Source: Crossiella sp. SN42
GTDB taxonomy: Bacteria > Actinomycetota > Actinomycetes > Mycobacteriales > Pseudonocardiaceae
Assembly (NCBI RefSeq): GCF_023897065.1
Contig: NZ_JAMHIV010000016.1
Span: 124,001-188,000, forward strand
Reading direction: 5' to 3'
DNA: 64,000 bases
The notes beneath the pieces are model-generated. The model was not told the origin of the DNA. It searched no databases and was given only the letters and a program-made list of their open reading frames with translations. Within the stretch, counting starts at the first letter, position 1. Each line of letters opens with the position of its first letter. Of the stretch, positions 27,890 through 36,191 are shown in pieces. Position numbers and translations under genes: made by a program.

Positions 27890-29335
27890 ATGACCACGCC
27901 GCCTCCCCCCGGCTCGTGGCCGCCACCGGGACCCGGACCGCAGCCCGGTCCGCGCGCCGGCTGGCCACCGCCCGCGCCGGTCGCACCGCCGCCGCGCCCC
28001 GCCCCGGTCGCCCCGCAGGGCACTCGCCGGATGCCGCCGCCCGGTGCGGTGCAACCGCCGCCGATGTCCTCGGGCCCGCAGCACCGCCCGCCGATGCCGA
28101 CCGGTCCGCAGGGCAGGCCGCCCGGTCCGCCGCCCGGTGGTCCGCGCCCGCCTGGTCCGACTGGCCCGCCGATGGGTCCGCCGATGGGCGGGATGCCCGG
28201 TGGCGGGTTCGCGCCGCCGCCGCGCGCGGTGATGCCGCCGCCGATGGCCGCCCCGCACAGCGCGCCGCGTCCCGGCGGTCCCGGTGGCCCTGGTGGGCCG
28301 CCCCCGCCGTGGCTGCCGCCGCAGCAGGCCTGGCCGATCGGCTTCCCGCCGCCGCGCCGGAAGTCCTCCGGCCCGGTGGTCGCGCTGGTGCTGGTGGGCG
28401 CGCTGGTGCTGGGTGTCGGCCTGGTCGCGATCGCGATCGGCAGCACCCGGCGGACCTCGGTCGCCGAGCCCGGCTACACCTTCCCGAGCTACACCGGCCT
28501 GGCCCGGACCACCGGCCGCAGCAGCACGACCACCACGACCACCACCACCGGCAGCACCTCGGGCCGGTTCACCACCACCCGCGCCAGCACCTCCACCAGC
28601 AGCGCCCCGCCGCAGCCCCGCCCGGTGCCCAAGCTCAAGGACAACCCGCTGCACCTGGCGGGCAAGCCGGTCGCGCCGGCGAACTGCAACCTGCCCGCGT
28701 TCAAGTCCAACCCGGACGCGCTGCGCGCCTTCTACGGCGCGGCGGTGAAGTGCATGCACGAGGCCTGGGCGCCGGTGATGCGCGCGGCGAACCTGCCGGA
28801 CGACCCGCCGGGCCTGGAAGTCGTGGTGGGCAAGGACAACAGCCCGTGCAGCTCCGGCGGCTACTCCAGCGGCGCGTTCTACTGCGGGCGCAACCACACG
28901 ATCTACATGAACGCCAGGGTGGAGCGCAACGACGGCCAGAACGTGCAGGCCGGTCCGAGCCTGGGCGTGATGGCGCACGAGTACGGCCACCACGTGCAGT
29001 CGATGAGCGGCATCCTGGGCGCGGCATGGGACCTGATGTACGACGCGGGCCAGACCTCGGCCACCGGCCTTGAGCTGTCCCGCCGCAAGGAGCTCCAGGC
29101 CAGCTGCTTCGCCGGCATGTTCCTGGCCGCCGCCTCCGGCCGCGCCTCGGTCAACCGCAACCTGGCCAACGCGGCCATCGCCGACCTCGGCCAGCGCGGC
29201 GACTGGCCGAACAACAAGCGCCCCCGCGACCACGGCTCCCCCGGCAACAACAAGGCCTGGGCCAACCACGGCGCCAAGTTCAACAACAGCCGCGACTGCA
29301 ACACCTGGGACGCCAAGTCCGACATCGTGAGCTGA
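27890..29335 (+). CDS. neutral zinc metallopeptidase (YpfJ-like), copy 2 with long Pro-rich head
   Basis: About 160 residues rich in Pro, Gly and Met precede a membrane helix (VVALVLVGALVLGVGLVAIAI) and a Thr/Ser linker. The peptidase domain then matches copy 1, with MAHEYGHHVQSMSG and the ligand region RKELQASCFAG, ending in CNTWDAKSD against CNTWAAKPAD in copy 1. The intracellular Pro-rich head is likely disordered and may serve as an interaction scaffold. Probably co-transcribed with copy 1; a tandem duplication followed by divergence of the N-terminus. Confidence 0.92.
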   Translation: MTTPPPPGSWPPPGPGPQPGPRAGWPPPAPVAPPPRPAPVAPQGTRRMPPPGAVQPPPMSSGPQHRPPMPTGPQGRPPGPPPGGPRPPGPTGPPMGPPMGGMPGGGFAPPPRAVMPPPMAAPHSAPRPGGPGGPGGPPPPWLPPQQAWPIGFPPPRRKSSGPVVALVLVGALVLGVGLVAIAIGSTRRTSVAEPGYTFPSYTGLARTTGRSSTTTTTTTTGSTSGRFTTTRASTSTSSAPPQPRPVPKLKDNPLHLAGKPVAPANCNLPAFKSNPDALRAFYGAAVKCMHEAWAPVMRAANLPDDPPGLEVVVGKDNSPCSSGGYSSGAFYCGRNHTIYMNARVERNDGQNVQAGPSLGVMAHEYGHHVQSMSGILGAAWDLMYDAGQTSATGLELSRRKELQASCFAGMFLAAASGRASVNRNLANAAIADLGQRGDWPNNKRPRDHGSPGNNKAWANHGAKFNNSRDCNTWDAKSDIVS

Positions 29336-29340
29336 CCACT

Positions 29341-29372
29341 CCGCGGTGGTGCCGTTCCCGGCGCCACCGCGG
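29341..29372. terminator. terminator between convergent genes
   Basis: CCGCGGTGG pairs with CCACCGCGG and the stem continues through TGCCG/CGGCG (one G-T pair) to a 4-nt loop. It lies between the metallopeptidase stop and the end of the convergent AbiEii gene. Confidence 0.7.
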
Positions 29373-29374
29373 GA

Positions 29375-30250
29375 TCAGCGCACGGCGCCTGCCGGGTCGT
29401 CGAGCGCGGTGGCCCAGAAACCGCGCACCAGTGCCAGTGCTCCGGCGAGGTCGGCCGCGGTTTCGGTGAGCCGCTCCGCCAGCACGGGGTAGTCGCTGCT
29501 CCACCGCGGCGGCGGATCGGGAATGGCGACCGGGCACGGGTGCGTGTCGCGCACGGTGAACACGTGCCGCACCACCTCGACCAGAGCGCGGTCGGCCGGC
29601 AGCCCGTTCTCGATCAGGAGAACCAGGTCGACCAGGTCCTTGACCCTGGTGTTGGGGCGACCACCGTAGTCCCGGGTCAGCGCGTGCAGCTTCTCCGCGA
29701 AGTGCTGGCGCGGTTCCACGGCCTCGATGGACCGGGCCGGAACGTCGGCGAACCCCAGCAGGCCCGGAAGCCGCAGTTGCTCGGTGGCGGCCAGTTCTTC
29801 TCCTCTGGCCGCGACGTCGAGCCGGATCGCGGCGAACACCTTGCCCGCGAGCCAGGCCTCGACCGAGAACCGCCAGGCGCCACGACCCGCGGCATCCGCG
29901 GCCAGCGGCACCGGCGCCTGGATGCGGCAGGAGAACCAGTCACCATCCGGGTCTTCCTCGAGCGCCTCGACCAGCAGCTCCCGCACCGCCAGGCCATCCG
30001 CCGCGCCGTCGGCGACCGCGAGGTCAAGATCCTTCGTCGCTCTGGCGCGGTCCCGGAGCCGGAACTCCAGTACCGCACCACCCTTGAGGATCCACTGCGC
30101 TCCGTCGTCCGCGGCGAGGCGGGCCGCCACCCGGTCGAACACGACCCGGCGGCGGAGTCTGCCGAGGTCGGTGCTTTCCCGCTCGGCCTGCTGTTTGAGC
30201 CGGGTCTCCAGCGCTTGGCGCAGATCGGGCGCGCTCCGGTACTGCATCAC
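29375..30250 (-). CDS. AbiEii-type nucleotidyltransferase toxin
   Basis: Nucleotidyltransferase motifs are visible: LKGGAVLEFRLRDRARATKDLDLAV (GG near residue 57, then DxD-type catalytic acids), and RQHFAEKLHALTRDYGGRPNTRVKDLVDL, typical of AbiEii/AbiGii toxins. Family toxins add nucleotides to tRNA acceptor ends and arrest growth. The gene overlaps the AbiEi-like antitoxin gene by 4 bp (ATGA), the normal antitoxin-first order. Likely a type IV toxin-antitoxin and possible phage defence module. Confidence 0.9.
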   Translation of the reverse strand: MMQYRSAPDLRQALETRLKQQAERESTDLGRLRRRVVFDRVAARLAADDGAQWILKGGAVLEFRLRDRARATKDLDLAVADGAADGLAVRELLVEALEEDPDGDWFSCRIQAPVPLAADAAGRGAWRFSVEAWLAGKVFAAIRLDVAARGEELAATEQLRLPGLLGFADVPARSIEAVEPRQHFAEKLHALTRDYGGRPNTRVKDLVDLVLLIENGLPADRALVEVVRHVFTVRDTHPCPVAIPDPPPRWSSDYPVLAERLTETAADLAGALALVRGFWATALDDPAGAVR

Positions 30251-30864
30251 TCCGCCTCCGCGCGCAGGGCCCGTTCCACGGCCAGCTCGGTCCGCGCGCC
30301 CATCTCCTGGGCCGCGTGCAGGAGTCGCCGTCGGCTCACCATTCCCCTGGCGAGGAGCTCACCGGCGGCGGAGTCGACGATGTCCTGGTCCATTCCCGCC
30401 GCGGCCGTCTCGAGGACGGCCCGCAGCGGGGTGGTGACCTGGAAACCCGAGTGCCGCTGCACGTCCTCATCGGTCAGCCGGGCCCGGTGCAGCACCACCG
30501 CGCTGTTCTGCTGCCGGAAGCCGGGTGGCACGGTCAGGTGGATCTCCGCGGGGTTCGCGATGCCGAGGTCGTGCACCGCGAGCGCGCTGGTGTGCGAGAC
30601 GACGGCGCGGTCCCGGCTCCAGATCGACCAGCGGACGAACTGGTCGGTGTCCTCACTGGGCAGGTCCAGGTACTCGCGGAAGCGGTAGACCGCCCGGTCG
30701 ACCCGCAGCCAGTTTCCGCGCTGCCGGTGGAACCGCTGTGCTTGATAGGAGTAGCCGGCCGCGAGGGCGTCCGCCGCGGTGAAGTAACCGCGCTGGCGGG
30801 CGGCTACCTGCCAGAGCCGGTCACGCGGGCCTCGCTCGTCTGACACCCGGTCACCGTACCTCAT
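30247..30864 (-). CDS. AbiEi-type antitoxin / transcriptional repressor
   Basis: The N-terminal winged-helix-like segment (RQRGYFTAADALAAGYSYQAQRFHRQRGNWLRVDRAVYR) and the AbiEi C-terminal domain (VSHTSALAVHDLGIANPAEIHLTVPPG) identify it. AbiEi proteins neutralise the toxin without direct binding and repress their own promoter through inverted repeats. The ATG at 30864 has no clear Shine-Dalgarno and may be leaderless; GTG 30846 is an alternative. A long inverted repeat lies just upstream. Confidence 0.9.
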   Translation of the reverse strand: MRYGDRVSDERGPRDRLWQVAARQRGYFTAADALAAGYSYQAQRFHRQRGNWLRVDRAVYRFREYLDLPSEDTDQFVRWSIWSRDRAVVSHTSALAVHDLGIANPAEIHLTVPPGFRQQNSAVVLHRARLTDEDVQRHSGFQVTTPLRAVLETAAAGMDQDIVDSAAGELLARGMVSRRRLLHAAQEMGARTELAVERALRAEAE

Positions 30865-30873
30865 ACTCAGAGT

Positions 30874-30916
30874 AAGTTTTAGTTTTGCGCACCGAGTGCG
30901 CGTGAAACTAAAACTT
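30874..30916. promoter_or_regulatory. 43-bp nested inverted repeat upstream of abiE genes
   Basis: AAGTTTTAGTTT (30874-30885) is perfectly mirrored by AAACTAAAACTT (30905-30916). Between them GCGCAC-CGA-GTGCGC forms an inner palindrome. The AT-rich arms are conspicuous in this GC-rich DNA. The position, 10 bp before the antitoxin ATG, fits an AbiEi autorepression operator; termination of the upstream gene is a second possibility. Confidence 0.65.
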
Positions 30917-30925
30917 TCGTGTAGT

Positions 30926-31669
30926 TCAGTCCCACCCCAGCGTCCGTGCCAGGTCCGCCAGCATCCGTTGCACCTGCGCCGTCACCCTGGCCGGGTTCCC
31001 GGGCGCGACCGTCGTCCACGACGACCCGTCATAGGTCCCGCGCTGCTCCAGCAGGTACCGCCCCCGCTCGGTGTCCAGGAAGCTCACCGTGTGCGCCGCC
31101 AGGTGCCGGCGACCGGCCCGGTCACGCATGGCCGCGGCGAACTGCCCACCGCCGATGATCCCGCTGAGCATGTGCCCCAAGGCTTCCGCGTCAGCGGACC
31201 GGACCCGGCGGGCGCGCAGGGCGGCGGTCAGGTCCTCGGTTCCGGTGTAGGCGCGGCCACAGGCCTCGTCGAAGACGGCGCTGGGCACGCTGACCGAGCG
31301 GCCGGGGCCGCCGCGCAGGGCGGGGGCGACCGAGACGATCAGGCGGGGCAGGGCGGTGCCGAAGGCTGGGCGCAGGCGGATGAGGTGGTCGCTGCGGATG
31401 GCCAGCAGGCCGGCGTCGCCGGAGGCCACCGCGACCGCCCACACCTCGGGCTGCCGGGAGACCTGCACGGTCACCTCGCGCTGGGCGCCCGCCAGCAGGC
31501 GCAGCGCGGGGACCAGGTCGTCCTCCGGCGGCGCGGGCGGTCCCTGCCGGGCCGGGCCGGGTGGGCCGGCCAGTGCGGGTGGTGGCGCGCCCAGGTCCAG
31601 CCGTTGCCAGGTCAGGGCGAACTGGCGCGGGTCGAGTCTGAGTTCGGCGCGGCGCGTTCCCGCGGTCAC
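30926..31669 (-). CDS. EspG-family ESX secretion-associated protein
   Basis: The 247-residue soluble protein matches the EspG fold: RLDPRQFALTWQRL at the N-terminus, a central Pro-rich insert, and a C-terminal region including DTERGRYLLEQRGTYDGSSWTTVAPGNPARVTAQVQRML. EspG proteins chaperone PE/PPE-type type VII substrates. No EccC, EsxAB or PPE gene is in the window, so it is an orphan copy. The GTG start at 31669 is the only reasonable one. Confidence 0.8.
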   Translation of the reverse strand: MTAGTRRAELRLDPRQFALTWQRLDLGAPPPALAGPPGPARQGPPAPPEDDLVPALRLLAGAQREVTVQVSRQPEVWAVAVASGDAGLLAIRSDHLIRLRPAFGTALPRLIVSVAPALRGGPGRSVSVPSAVFDEACGRAYTGTEDLTAALRARRVRSADAEALGHMLSGIIGGGQFAAAMRDRAGRRHLAAHTVSFLDTERGRYLLEQRGTYDGSSWTTVAPGNPARVTAQVQRMLADLARTLGWD

Positions 31670-31776
31670 GGCAACGTCCCCATGAGGCTGCCCCTCTCCG
31701 CTGTTGCGACGGTGCGGAAAGTGAGACGGGAAACGGGACGTGCGGGTTCCCTATGAACGAGGTTCCCTATACGGAC

Positions 31777-32226
31777 CTACGAACGGCGGGGCATCGGCAG
31801 CCGGACGCGGAGCAGGAAGCCGTAGAGCGCGCCCGCGACGCAGGCCAGGGCGAGCAGCACCGAGCTGAGCCTGCCCGCGAGCCCACTGCCGGTCGGTGTC
31901 GCCCCGGCCGGCAGCACCACCAGCTCGCCGGCGGCCACCGGCACGGGCAGGGCGACCCGCAGGGTCTCGCCCTGGCGGTGGCCGCAGCCGTCCAGCTTGG
32001 CCTGGCGCTTCTGGCCGTCGACCTCCAGCTCGACCACGTCCTGCGCGGCCTGGCCTGAGCACGGCGATGAGGTGACCACGACCGCGCTGACCTCGCGGGT
32101 CCGCGCCTGCGGCGGGGTGTCACCGAGCAGCGGGCGCAGCCAGACGACCAGCGCGGTGCCGAGACCGACCAGCCCGACCGCGAGCAGGATCAGTCCCCAG
32201 CGCACGGGAGCGGGTCGGGGAGCCAC
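31777..32226 (-). CDS. small membrane protein with two transmembrane segments
   Basis: A GTG at 32226 gives 149 residues: helix VRWGLILLAVGLVGLGTALVVWL, an extracytoplasmic beta-like loop with SSPCSGQAAQDVVELEVDGQKRQAKLDGCGHRQGE (two Cys that could form a disulfide), and helix LSSVLLALACVAGALYGFLL ending in a basic tail. Not recognised as a named family. It follows the DUF5666 gene by 44 bp on the same strand and is probably co-transcribed with it. Confidence 0.7.
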   Translation of the reverse strand: MAPRPAPVRWGLILLAVGLVGLGTALVVWLRPLLGDTPPQARTREVSAVVVTSSPCSGQAAQDVVELEVDGQKRQAKLDGCGHRQGETLRVALPVPVAAGELVVLPAGATPTGSGLAGRLSSVLLALACVAGALYGFLLRVRLPMPRRS

Positions 32227-32270
32227 CCTGCCGATGGTGGCAGAAGGCTCCCCGTACCGGTCAACCGGCG

Positions 32271-32948
32271 CTACCGCTTGGCCGGGACCTGGCGCAGGCG
32301 CTCGGCCTTGAGCACCGCGCCGCTCTCCACCGCGTCCCCGCGCACCGCGACCACGTCGCCCACCTTGGGCTTGTCCTGGATGCCGGAGAGGTCGACCGCC
32401 TGGGCCAGCCCGGAGCGGGCCAGGATGGTGGCGCGGTCGCCGTCCAGCTTGGTCACGGTGCCGGTGAGGTGCGCCTTCGGCACGGTCACCCGCAACGCCT
32501 TGTTGTCCTTGGTCACCCGGACCGCGACCCGGTGGCCCGGCTTGAGGCCGGTCAGCTCGGCCACCCCGTTGCCGTGCACCCTGGTGCGCGCGTCCGCCTC
32601 CACGGTCACCTCGCCGCCGCCGTCCCTGGTGACGGTGAGCTTGCTGGTCTCCACCGACTTCACCGTGCCGAGCAGCACGGTGGTGTCGGCCTGCTGGCGG
32701 CGCTTGTCCTTGGGCCCCTTGGCCGGGTGCGCGGCGGCCTCGGCCGCGACCGGCTCGGCGGCCAGCCGGACCTCGCCCGCGGGCTGGGCCTGGCCGGTGA
32801 GACCGCCGAGCAGCACGGCCCCGATCGCCGCGCCCGCCACGCCGACCACCGCGACCACGCCGAGCGCCTTGAGCCCCCTGCGGCGGGGTGGCGCGGTCTC
32901 GGCGGCCTGCTCCTGCGGGACGGGCACGATCAACGGCTCCTCGTTCAC
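32271..32948 (-). CDS. DUF5666 domain membrane-anchored protein
   Basis: An N-terminal cytoplasmic stretch, one membrane helix (LKALGVVAVVGVAGAAIGAVLLGGL) and a basic linker precede two OB-like DUF5666 repeats (VLLGTVKSVETSKLTVTRDGGGEVTVE and LTGTVTKLDGDRATILA). The domain is exported; function unknown. It is divergent from a two-component system, and the intervening DNA has paired direct repeats, so it is a likely target of that system. Confidence 0.85.
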   Translation of the reverse strand: MNEEPLIVPVPQEQAAETAPPRRRGLKALGVVAVVGVAGAAIGAVLLGGLTGQAQPAGEVRLAAEPVAAEAAAHPAKGPKDKRRQQADTTVLLGTVKSVETSKLTVTRDGGGEVTVEADARTRVHGNGVAELTGLKPGHRVAVRVTKDNKALRVTVPKAHLTGTVTKLDGDRATILARSGLAQAVDLSGIQDKPKVGDVVAVRGDAVESGAVLKAERLRQVPAKR

Positions 32949-33018
32949 GGTTCCTCCACGACGGCTGTGCGCACTTGACGGCTGGTGCGCGATCCGTCAG
33001 CCGACGCTCCTCGCCGAA

Positions 33019-33076
33019 GCTGAACCCGAGCTGAAACACCCGGTTCGGGGCAGGCACCTTCAGCCATGCTTCAGCC
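33019..33076. promoter_or_regulatory. paired 11-bp-spaced direct repeats, likely OmpR-type response regulator sites
   Basis: GCTGAA occurs at 33019 and 33030, and its complement TTCAGC(C) at 33059 and 33070. Each pair is spaced exactly 11 bp (one helical turn), and the two pairs are in opposite orientation. They lie between the divergent DUF5666 and response regulator genes. Confidence 0.65.
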
Positions 33077-33089
33077 TGGTGGGACCACA

Positions 33090-33776
33090 ATGGGACCGGT
33101 GAGCACCGCTGCACGAGTTCTGCTCGTCGAGGACGCCGAGGCCATCCGGGTCGCGGTGGCCTCCGCGCTGTCCGCCGCCGGGTACGCCGCCGAGGCCAGA
33201 CCGGACGGCCGCACCCTGGAGGCGGACCTGGAGTCCTTCCGGCCGGACCTGGTCATCCTGGACGTGATGCTGCCGGGCCGGGACGGGTTCGCGCTGCTGG
33301 AGGTGGTGCGCAGCCGGTGCGACTCGGCGGTGGTGCTGCTGACCGCGCGGGACGGCGTGCACGACCGGGTGCGCGGGCTGCGCGGCGGCGCGGACGACTA
33401 CGTGGTCAAGCCGTTCGAGCTGGCCGAGCTGATCGCGCGGGTGGGCGCGGTGCTGCGGCGGCTCAACCGGGTGCCCTCCACCACCCAGATCGCCGACCTG
33501 GTGATCGACGCCGACGGCGGCATCGTCTCCAGGGGCGGGGCGAACATCGAGCTGACCGCGACCGAGCTGCGGCTGCTGTCCTACCTGGCCGCCCAGCGCG
33601 GGCGGGTGGTGAGCAAGACGCAGATCCTCACCGCGGTGTGGGGCTATGAGGACTACGACGCGAACCTGGTCGAGGTGCACGTGAGCGCGCTGCGCCGCAA
33701 GCTGGAGGCGCACGGGCCGCGACTGCTGCACACCGTGCGCGGCCTGGGCTACGTGCTGCGCGCGAACGAGCCGTGA
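33090..33776 (+). CDS. OmpR/PhoB-type response regulator
   Basis: The receiver domain has the acidic pair in VLLVEDAEAIR, phospho-acceptor Asp in LVILDVMLPG, Thr in VVLLTARDG and Lys in DDYVVKPFE. A winged-helix output domain follows, ending NLVEVHVSALRRKLEAHGPRLLHTVRGLGYVLR. ATG 33090 has GGTGGG 6 nt upstream; GTG 33099 is an alternative. Its stop overlaps the kinase start (GTGA), so the two are co-translated. The direct repeats just upstream suggest autoregulation. Confidence 0.95.
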   Translation: MGPVSTAARVLLVEDAEAIRVAVASALSAAGYAAEARPDGRTLEADLESFRPDLVILDVMLPGRDGFALLEVVRSRCDSAVVLLTARDGVHDRVRGLRGGADDYVVKPFELAELIARVGAVLRRLNRVPSTTQIADLVIDADGGIVSRGGANIELTATELRLLSYLAAQRGRVVSKTQILTAVWGYEDYDANLVEVHVSALRRKLEAHGPRLLHTVRGLGYVLRANEP

Positions 33777-35113
33777 CCGGCGCCGAGCCGCGACCGCTGC
33801 GCACCGGCTCGCTGCGGCTGCGGGTGTCCTGGGCCTCCTTCGGCGTGTTCGCGCTGGCGGTCATCGCGCTGATCGTGCTGGTGGACTGGCGCTTCGGCGT
33901 GCAGTCGACGCGCGAGCTCAAGGACCGGATGCAGGCGCGCGGGGACCTGGTGGTCAGCGCGGCGCGGGACTACCCGAGGGACAACCAGTACCTGGCGGTC
34001 AAGGCCACCGGCAACGGCATCCGCGGCACCGTGGTGCTGCCCAACGGCCAGGAGTTCCACGGCCCCAACCTCGGCGAGCTGGTCGACCCGGTGCGGGTGG
34101 AGCGGCAGCTGCCCGGCAAGCGCAAGCTCATCCTGGTCGCCGACCGCACCGAGACCAGCGCGGCCCAGCGCAGGCTGCGCCAGCTGCTGAGCCTGCTCGG
34201 CGTGGGCACCCTGGTCATCGCGGCCCTGGTGCAGGCGCTGGTGATCCGGCTGTCGCTGCGCCCGCTGGACCGGATGACCAGCCTGGCCCGCTCCATCGCC
34301 GGTGGGCACCGCGGCGGCAGGCTGGCGCCGACCAAGCGGAACACCGACATGGGTCGCTCCGCCGCCGCCTTCGACGAGATGCTGGACGCCCTGGAAGGCG
34401 CGGAACGGCAGGCGCGGGAGTCCGAGGAACGGGTGCGCCGGTTCCTGGCCGACGCCGCGCACGAGCTGCGCACCCCGCTGGCCGGGGTGCAGGCCGCGGC
34501 CGAGGCGGTGGTGCAGAGCAGCCCGGAGACCAGCTTCGAGGAGCGGGAGCGGCTCAACGTGCTGATGGCGCGGGAGGCCAGGCGGGCCGGCAGGCTGGTG
34601 GAGGACCTGCTCTCCATCGCCCGGATCGACGAGGGCCTGGAGCTGCGCTGGGAGCCGGTGGACCTGCTGGCGCTGGCCCGCTCGGAGGCCGAGCGGATCC
34701 GGTTGCTGGCCAACCACGTGCAGGTGGTGGTCGCGGGCACGCCGGCGGTGGTCTCCGGGGACGCCGACCGGCTGGCCCAGGTGCTGGCCAACCTGCTCGG
34801 CAACGCCCGCCGCTACTCCGAGCGCGGCGGCGTGGTCACGGTGCAGGTCGGGCAGCACGGGCCGTGGGCCTACGCGGAGGTCGCCGACGCCGGGCCGGGG
34901 GTGCCGCCCGCGGACCGGGAGCGGATCTTCGACCGGCTGGTGCGGCTGGACTCGGCGCGGGACCGGGGCTCGGGCGGCGCGGGGCTTGGGCTGGCGATCG
35001 CGCAGGGCATCGCGCGGGCGCATGGCGGCAACCTGGAGTGCGTGCAGCCGCCGCCGGGTCAGCCGGGAGCGCTGTTCCGGCTGCTGCTGCCGATCCGCCC
35101 GCCCGGCGACTGA
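33773..35113 (+). CDS. membrane sensor histidine kinase
   Basis: Two membrane helices (WASFGVFALAVIALIVLVDW and LLSLLGVGTLVIAALVQALVI) flank a ~100-residue extracytoplasmic sensor. A HAMP segment follows, then the H-box ADAAHELRTPLAG with phospho-acceptor His230, the N-box LANLLGNARRYS and G-boxes (DAGPGVP, GGAGLGLAIAQGI). It pairs with the overlapping OmpR-type regulator. The stimulus is unknown; the neighbouring DUF5666 and small membrane genes suggest an envelope signal. Confidence 0.95.
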   Translation: MTGAEPRPLRTGSLRLRVSWASFGVFALAVIALIVLVDWRFGVQSTRELKDRMQARGDLVVSAARDYPRDNQYLAVKATGNGIRGTVVLPNGQEFHGPNLGELVDPVRVERQLPGKRKLILVADRTETSAAQRRLRQLLSLLGVGTLVIAALVQALVIRLSLRPLDRMTSLARSIAGGHRGGRLAPTKRNTDMGRSAAAFDEMLDALEGAERQARESEERVRRFLADAAHELRTPLAGVQAAAEAVVQSSPETSFEERERLNVLMAREARRAGRLVEDLLSIARIDEGLELRWEPVDLLALARSEAERIRLLANHVQVVVAGTPAVVSGDADRLAQVLANLLGNARRYSERGGVVTVQVGQHGPWAYAEVADAGPGVPPADRERIFDRLVRLDSARDRGSGGAGLGLAIAQGIARAHGGNLECVQPPPGQPGALFRLLLPIRPPGD

Positions 35114-35123
35114 CCCGCGCGGC

Positions 35124-36191
35124 TCACTCCGGGCTGGCCGGGGTGACCTTCTTGACGTACAGCAGCCGGTCCCCGGTCTCGATCGCGTCCGCCTCCGGGG
35201 CGTCCACCCGGTACAGCTGACCGGCACGGACCACGCCGAGCACGATGTCGGAGATGTGCCGGGGCGAGCCGCCGACCTCGTTGGGCTCCACGTCGCGTTC
35301 GGCGATGGCCAGGCCGGCGTCCGGGGTGAGCAGGTCCTCGAACATCTCCACGATGGACGGGGTGGTGGTGGCCATGCCGAGCAGGCGGCCAGCCGTCTCG
35401 CTGGAGACCACCACCGAGTCGGCGCCGGACTGGCGGAGCAGGTGCACGTTCTCCGCTTCGCGGACCGAGGCGACGATCTGGGCCTTGGGGGCGAGCTCGC
35501 GGGCGGTCAGGGTGACCAGCACCGCGGTGTCGTCCCGGTTGGTGGCCACCACCACGGCCTTGGCCTGCGGCACGCCCGCGATGCGCAGCACGTCGGAGCG
35601 GGTGCCGGAGCCGTGCACGGTGACCAGCTTCTGCTGGGTGGCGGCTTCCAGGGACTCGTGCTCGGTGTCCACCACCACGATCTGGCTGGGGTCCACCCCG
35701 TCGCCGAGCAGCGCGCTGACCGACGAGCGGCCCTTCGTGCCGTAGCCGATGACGACCACGTGGTCACGCACGTTGGCCCTCCACTTCTGGATCTTGAAAG
35801 CCTGGCGGGAACGTTCGGTGAGCACTTCGAGGGTGGTACCGACCAGCACGATCAGGAAGAGCACCCGGAGTGGGGTGATCACCAGGATGTTGGTCAACCG
35901 GGCCGAGTCCGAGACCGGGGTGATGTCGCCGTAGCCGGTGGTGGACAGCGACACCGTGGCGTAGTAGATGGAGTCGAGCAGGGTCAGCCCATTGTCGTCC
36001 ACGTCCCGGTAGCCGTGGCGGTCCAGGTACACGATGATCACCGTAATGGCCAGCGCGATGGACGCGCCGATCACCCTGGTGATGATCGAGCGCACCGGAC
36101 CGCGGCCACCCTCGGGGATTCTGATGACCCCCACCAGGTCGTGGTCAGGACGGTCGGTCAGCTGGCTCACCGACCACCGACGCCGGATCAT
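35124..36191 (-). CDS. two-TM potassium channel with RCK/TrkA-N domain
   Basis: Two membrane helices flank a pore loop with the selectivity filter TTGYGD. A RCK domain follows (HVVVIGYGTKGRSSVSALL, a Rossmann nucleotide fold, with VVVDTEHESL) and a C-terminal TrkA-C-like part (ISDIVLGVVRAGQLYRV). This is the MthK-like architecture for ligand-gated K+ flux, and I recall a similar gene (Rv3200c) close to adnB in M. tuberculosis. ATG 36191 overlaps the upstream M20-like gene stop by 4 bp. Confidence 0.93.
   Translation of the reverse strand: MIRRRWSVSQLTDRPDHDLVGVIRIPEGGRGPVRSIITRVIGASIALAITVIIVYLDRHGYRDVDDNGLTLLDSIYYATVSLSTTGYGDITPVSDSARLTNILVITPLRVLFLIVLVGTTLEVLTERSRQAFKIQKWRANVRDHVVVIGYGTKGRSSVSALLGDGVDPSQIVVVDTEHESLEAATQQKLVTVHGSGTRSDVLRIAGVPQAKAVVVATNRDDTAVLVTLTARELAPKAQIVASVREAENVHLLRQSGADSVVVSSETAGRLLGMATTTPSIVEMFEDLLTPDAGLAIAERDVEPNEVGGSPRHISDIVLGVVRAGQLYRVDAPEADAIETGDRLLYVKKVTPASPE

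Noticed and set aside
30926..31669. Local type VII secretion locus
   Set aside because: Only an EspG-like protein is present; no EccC, EsxAB, PE/PPE or mycosin gene is found in the window.
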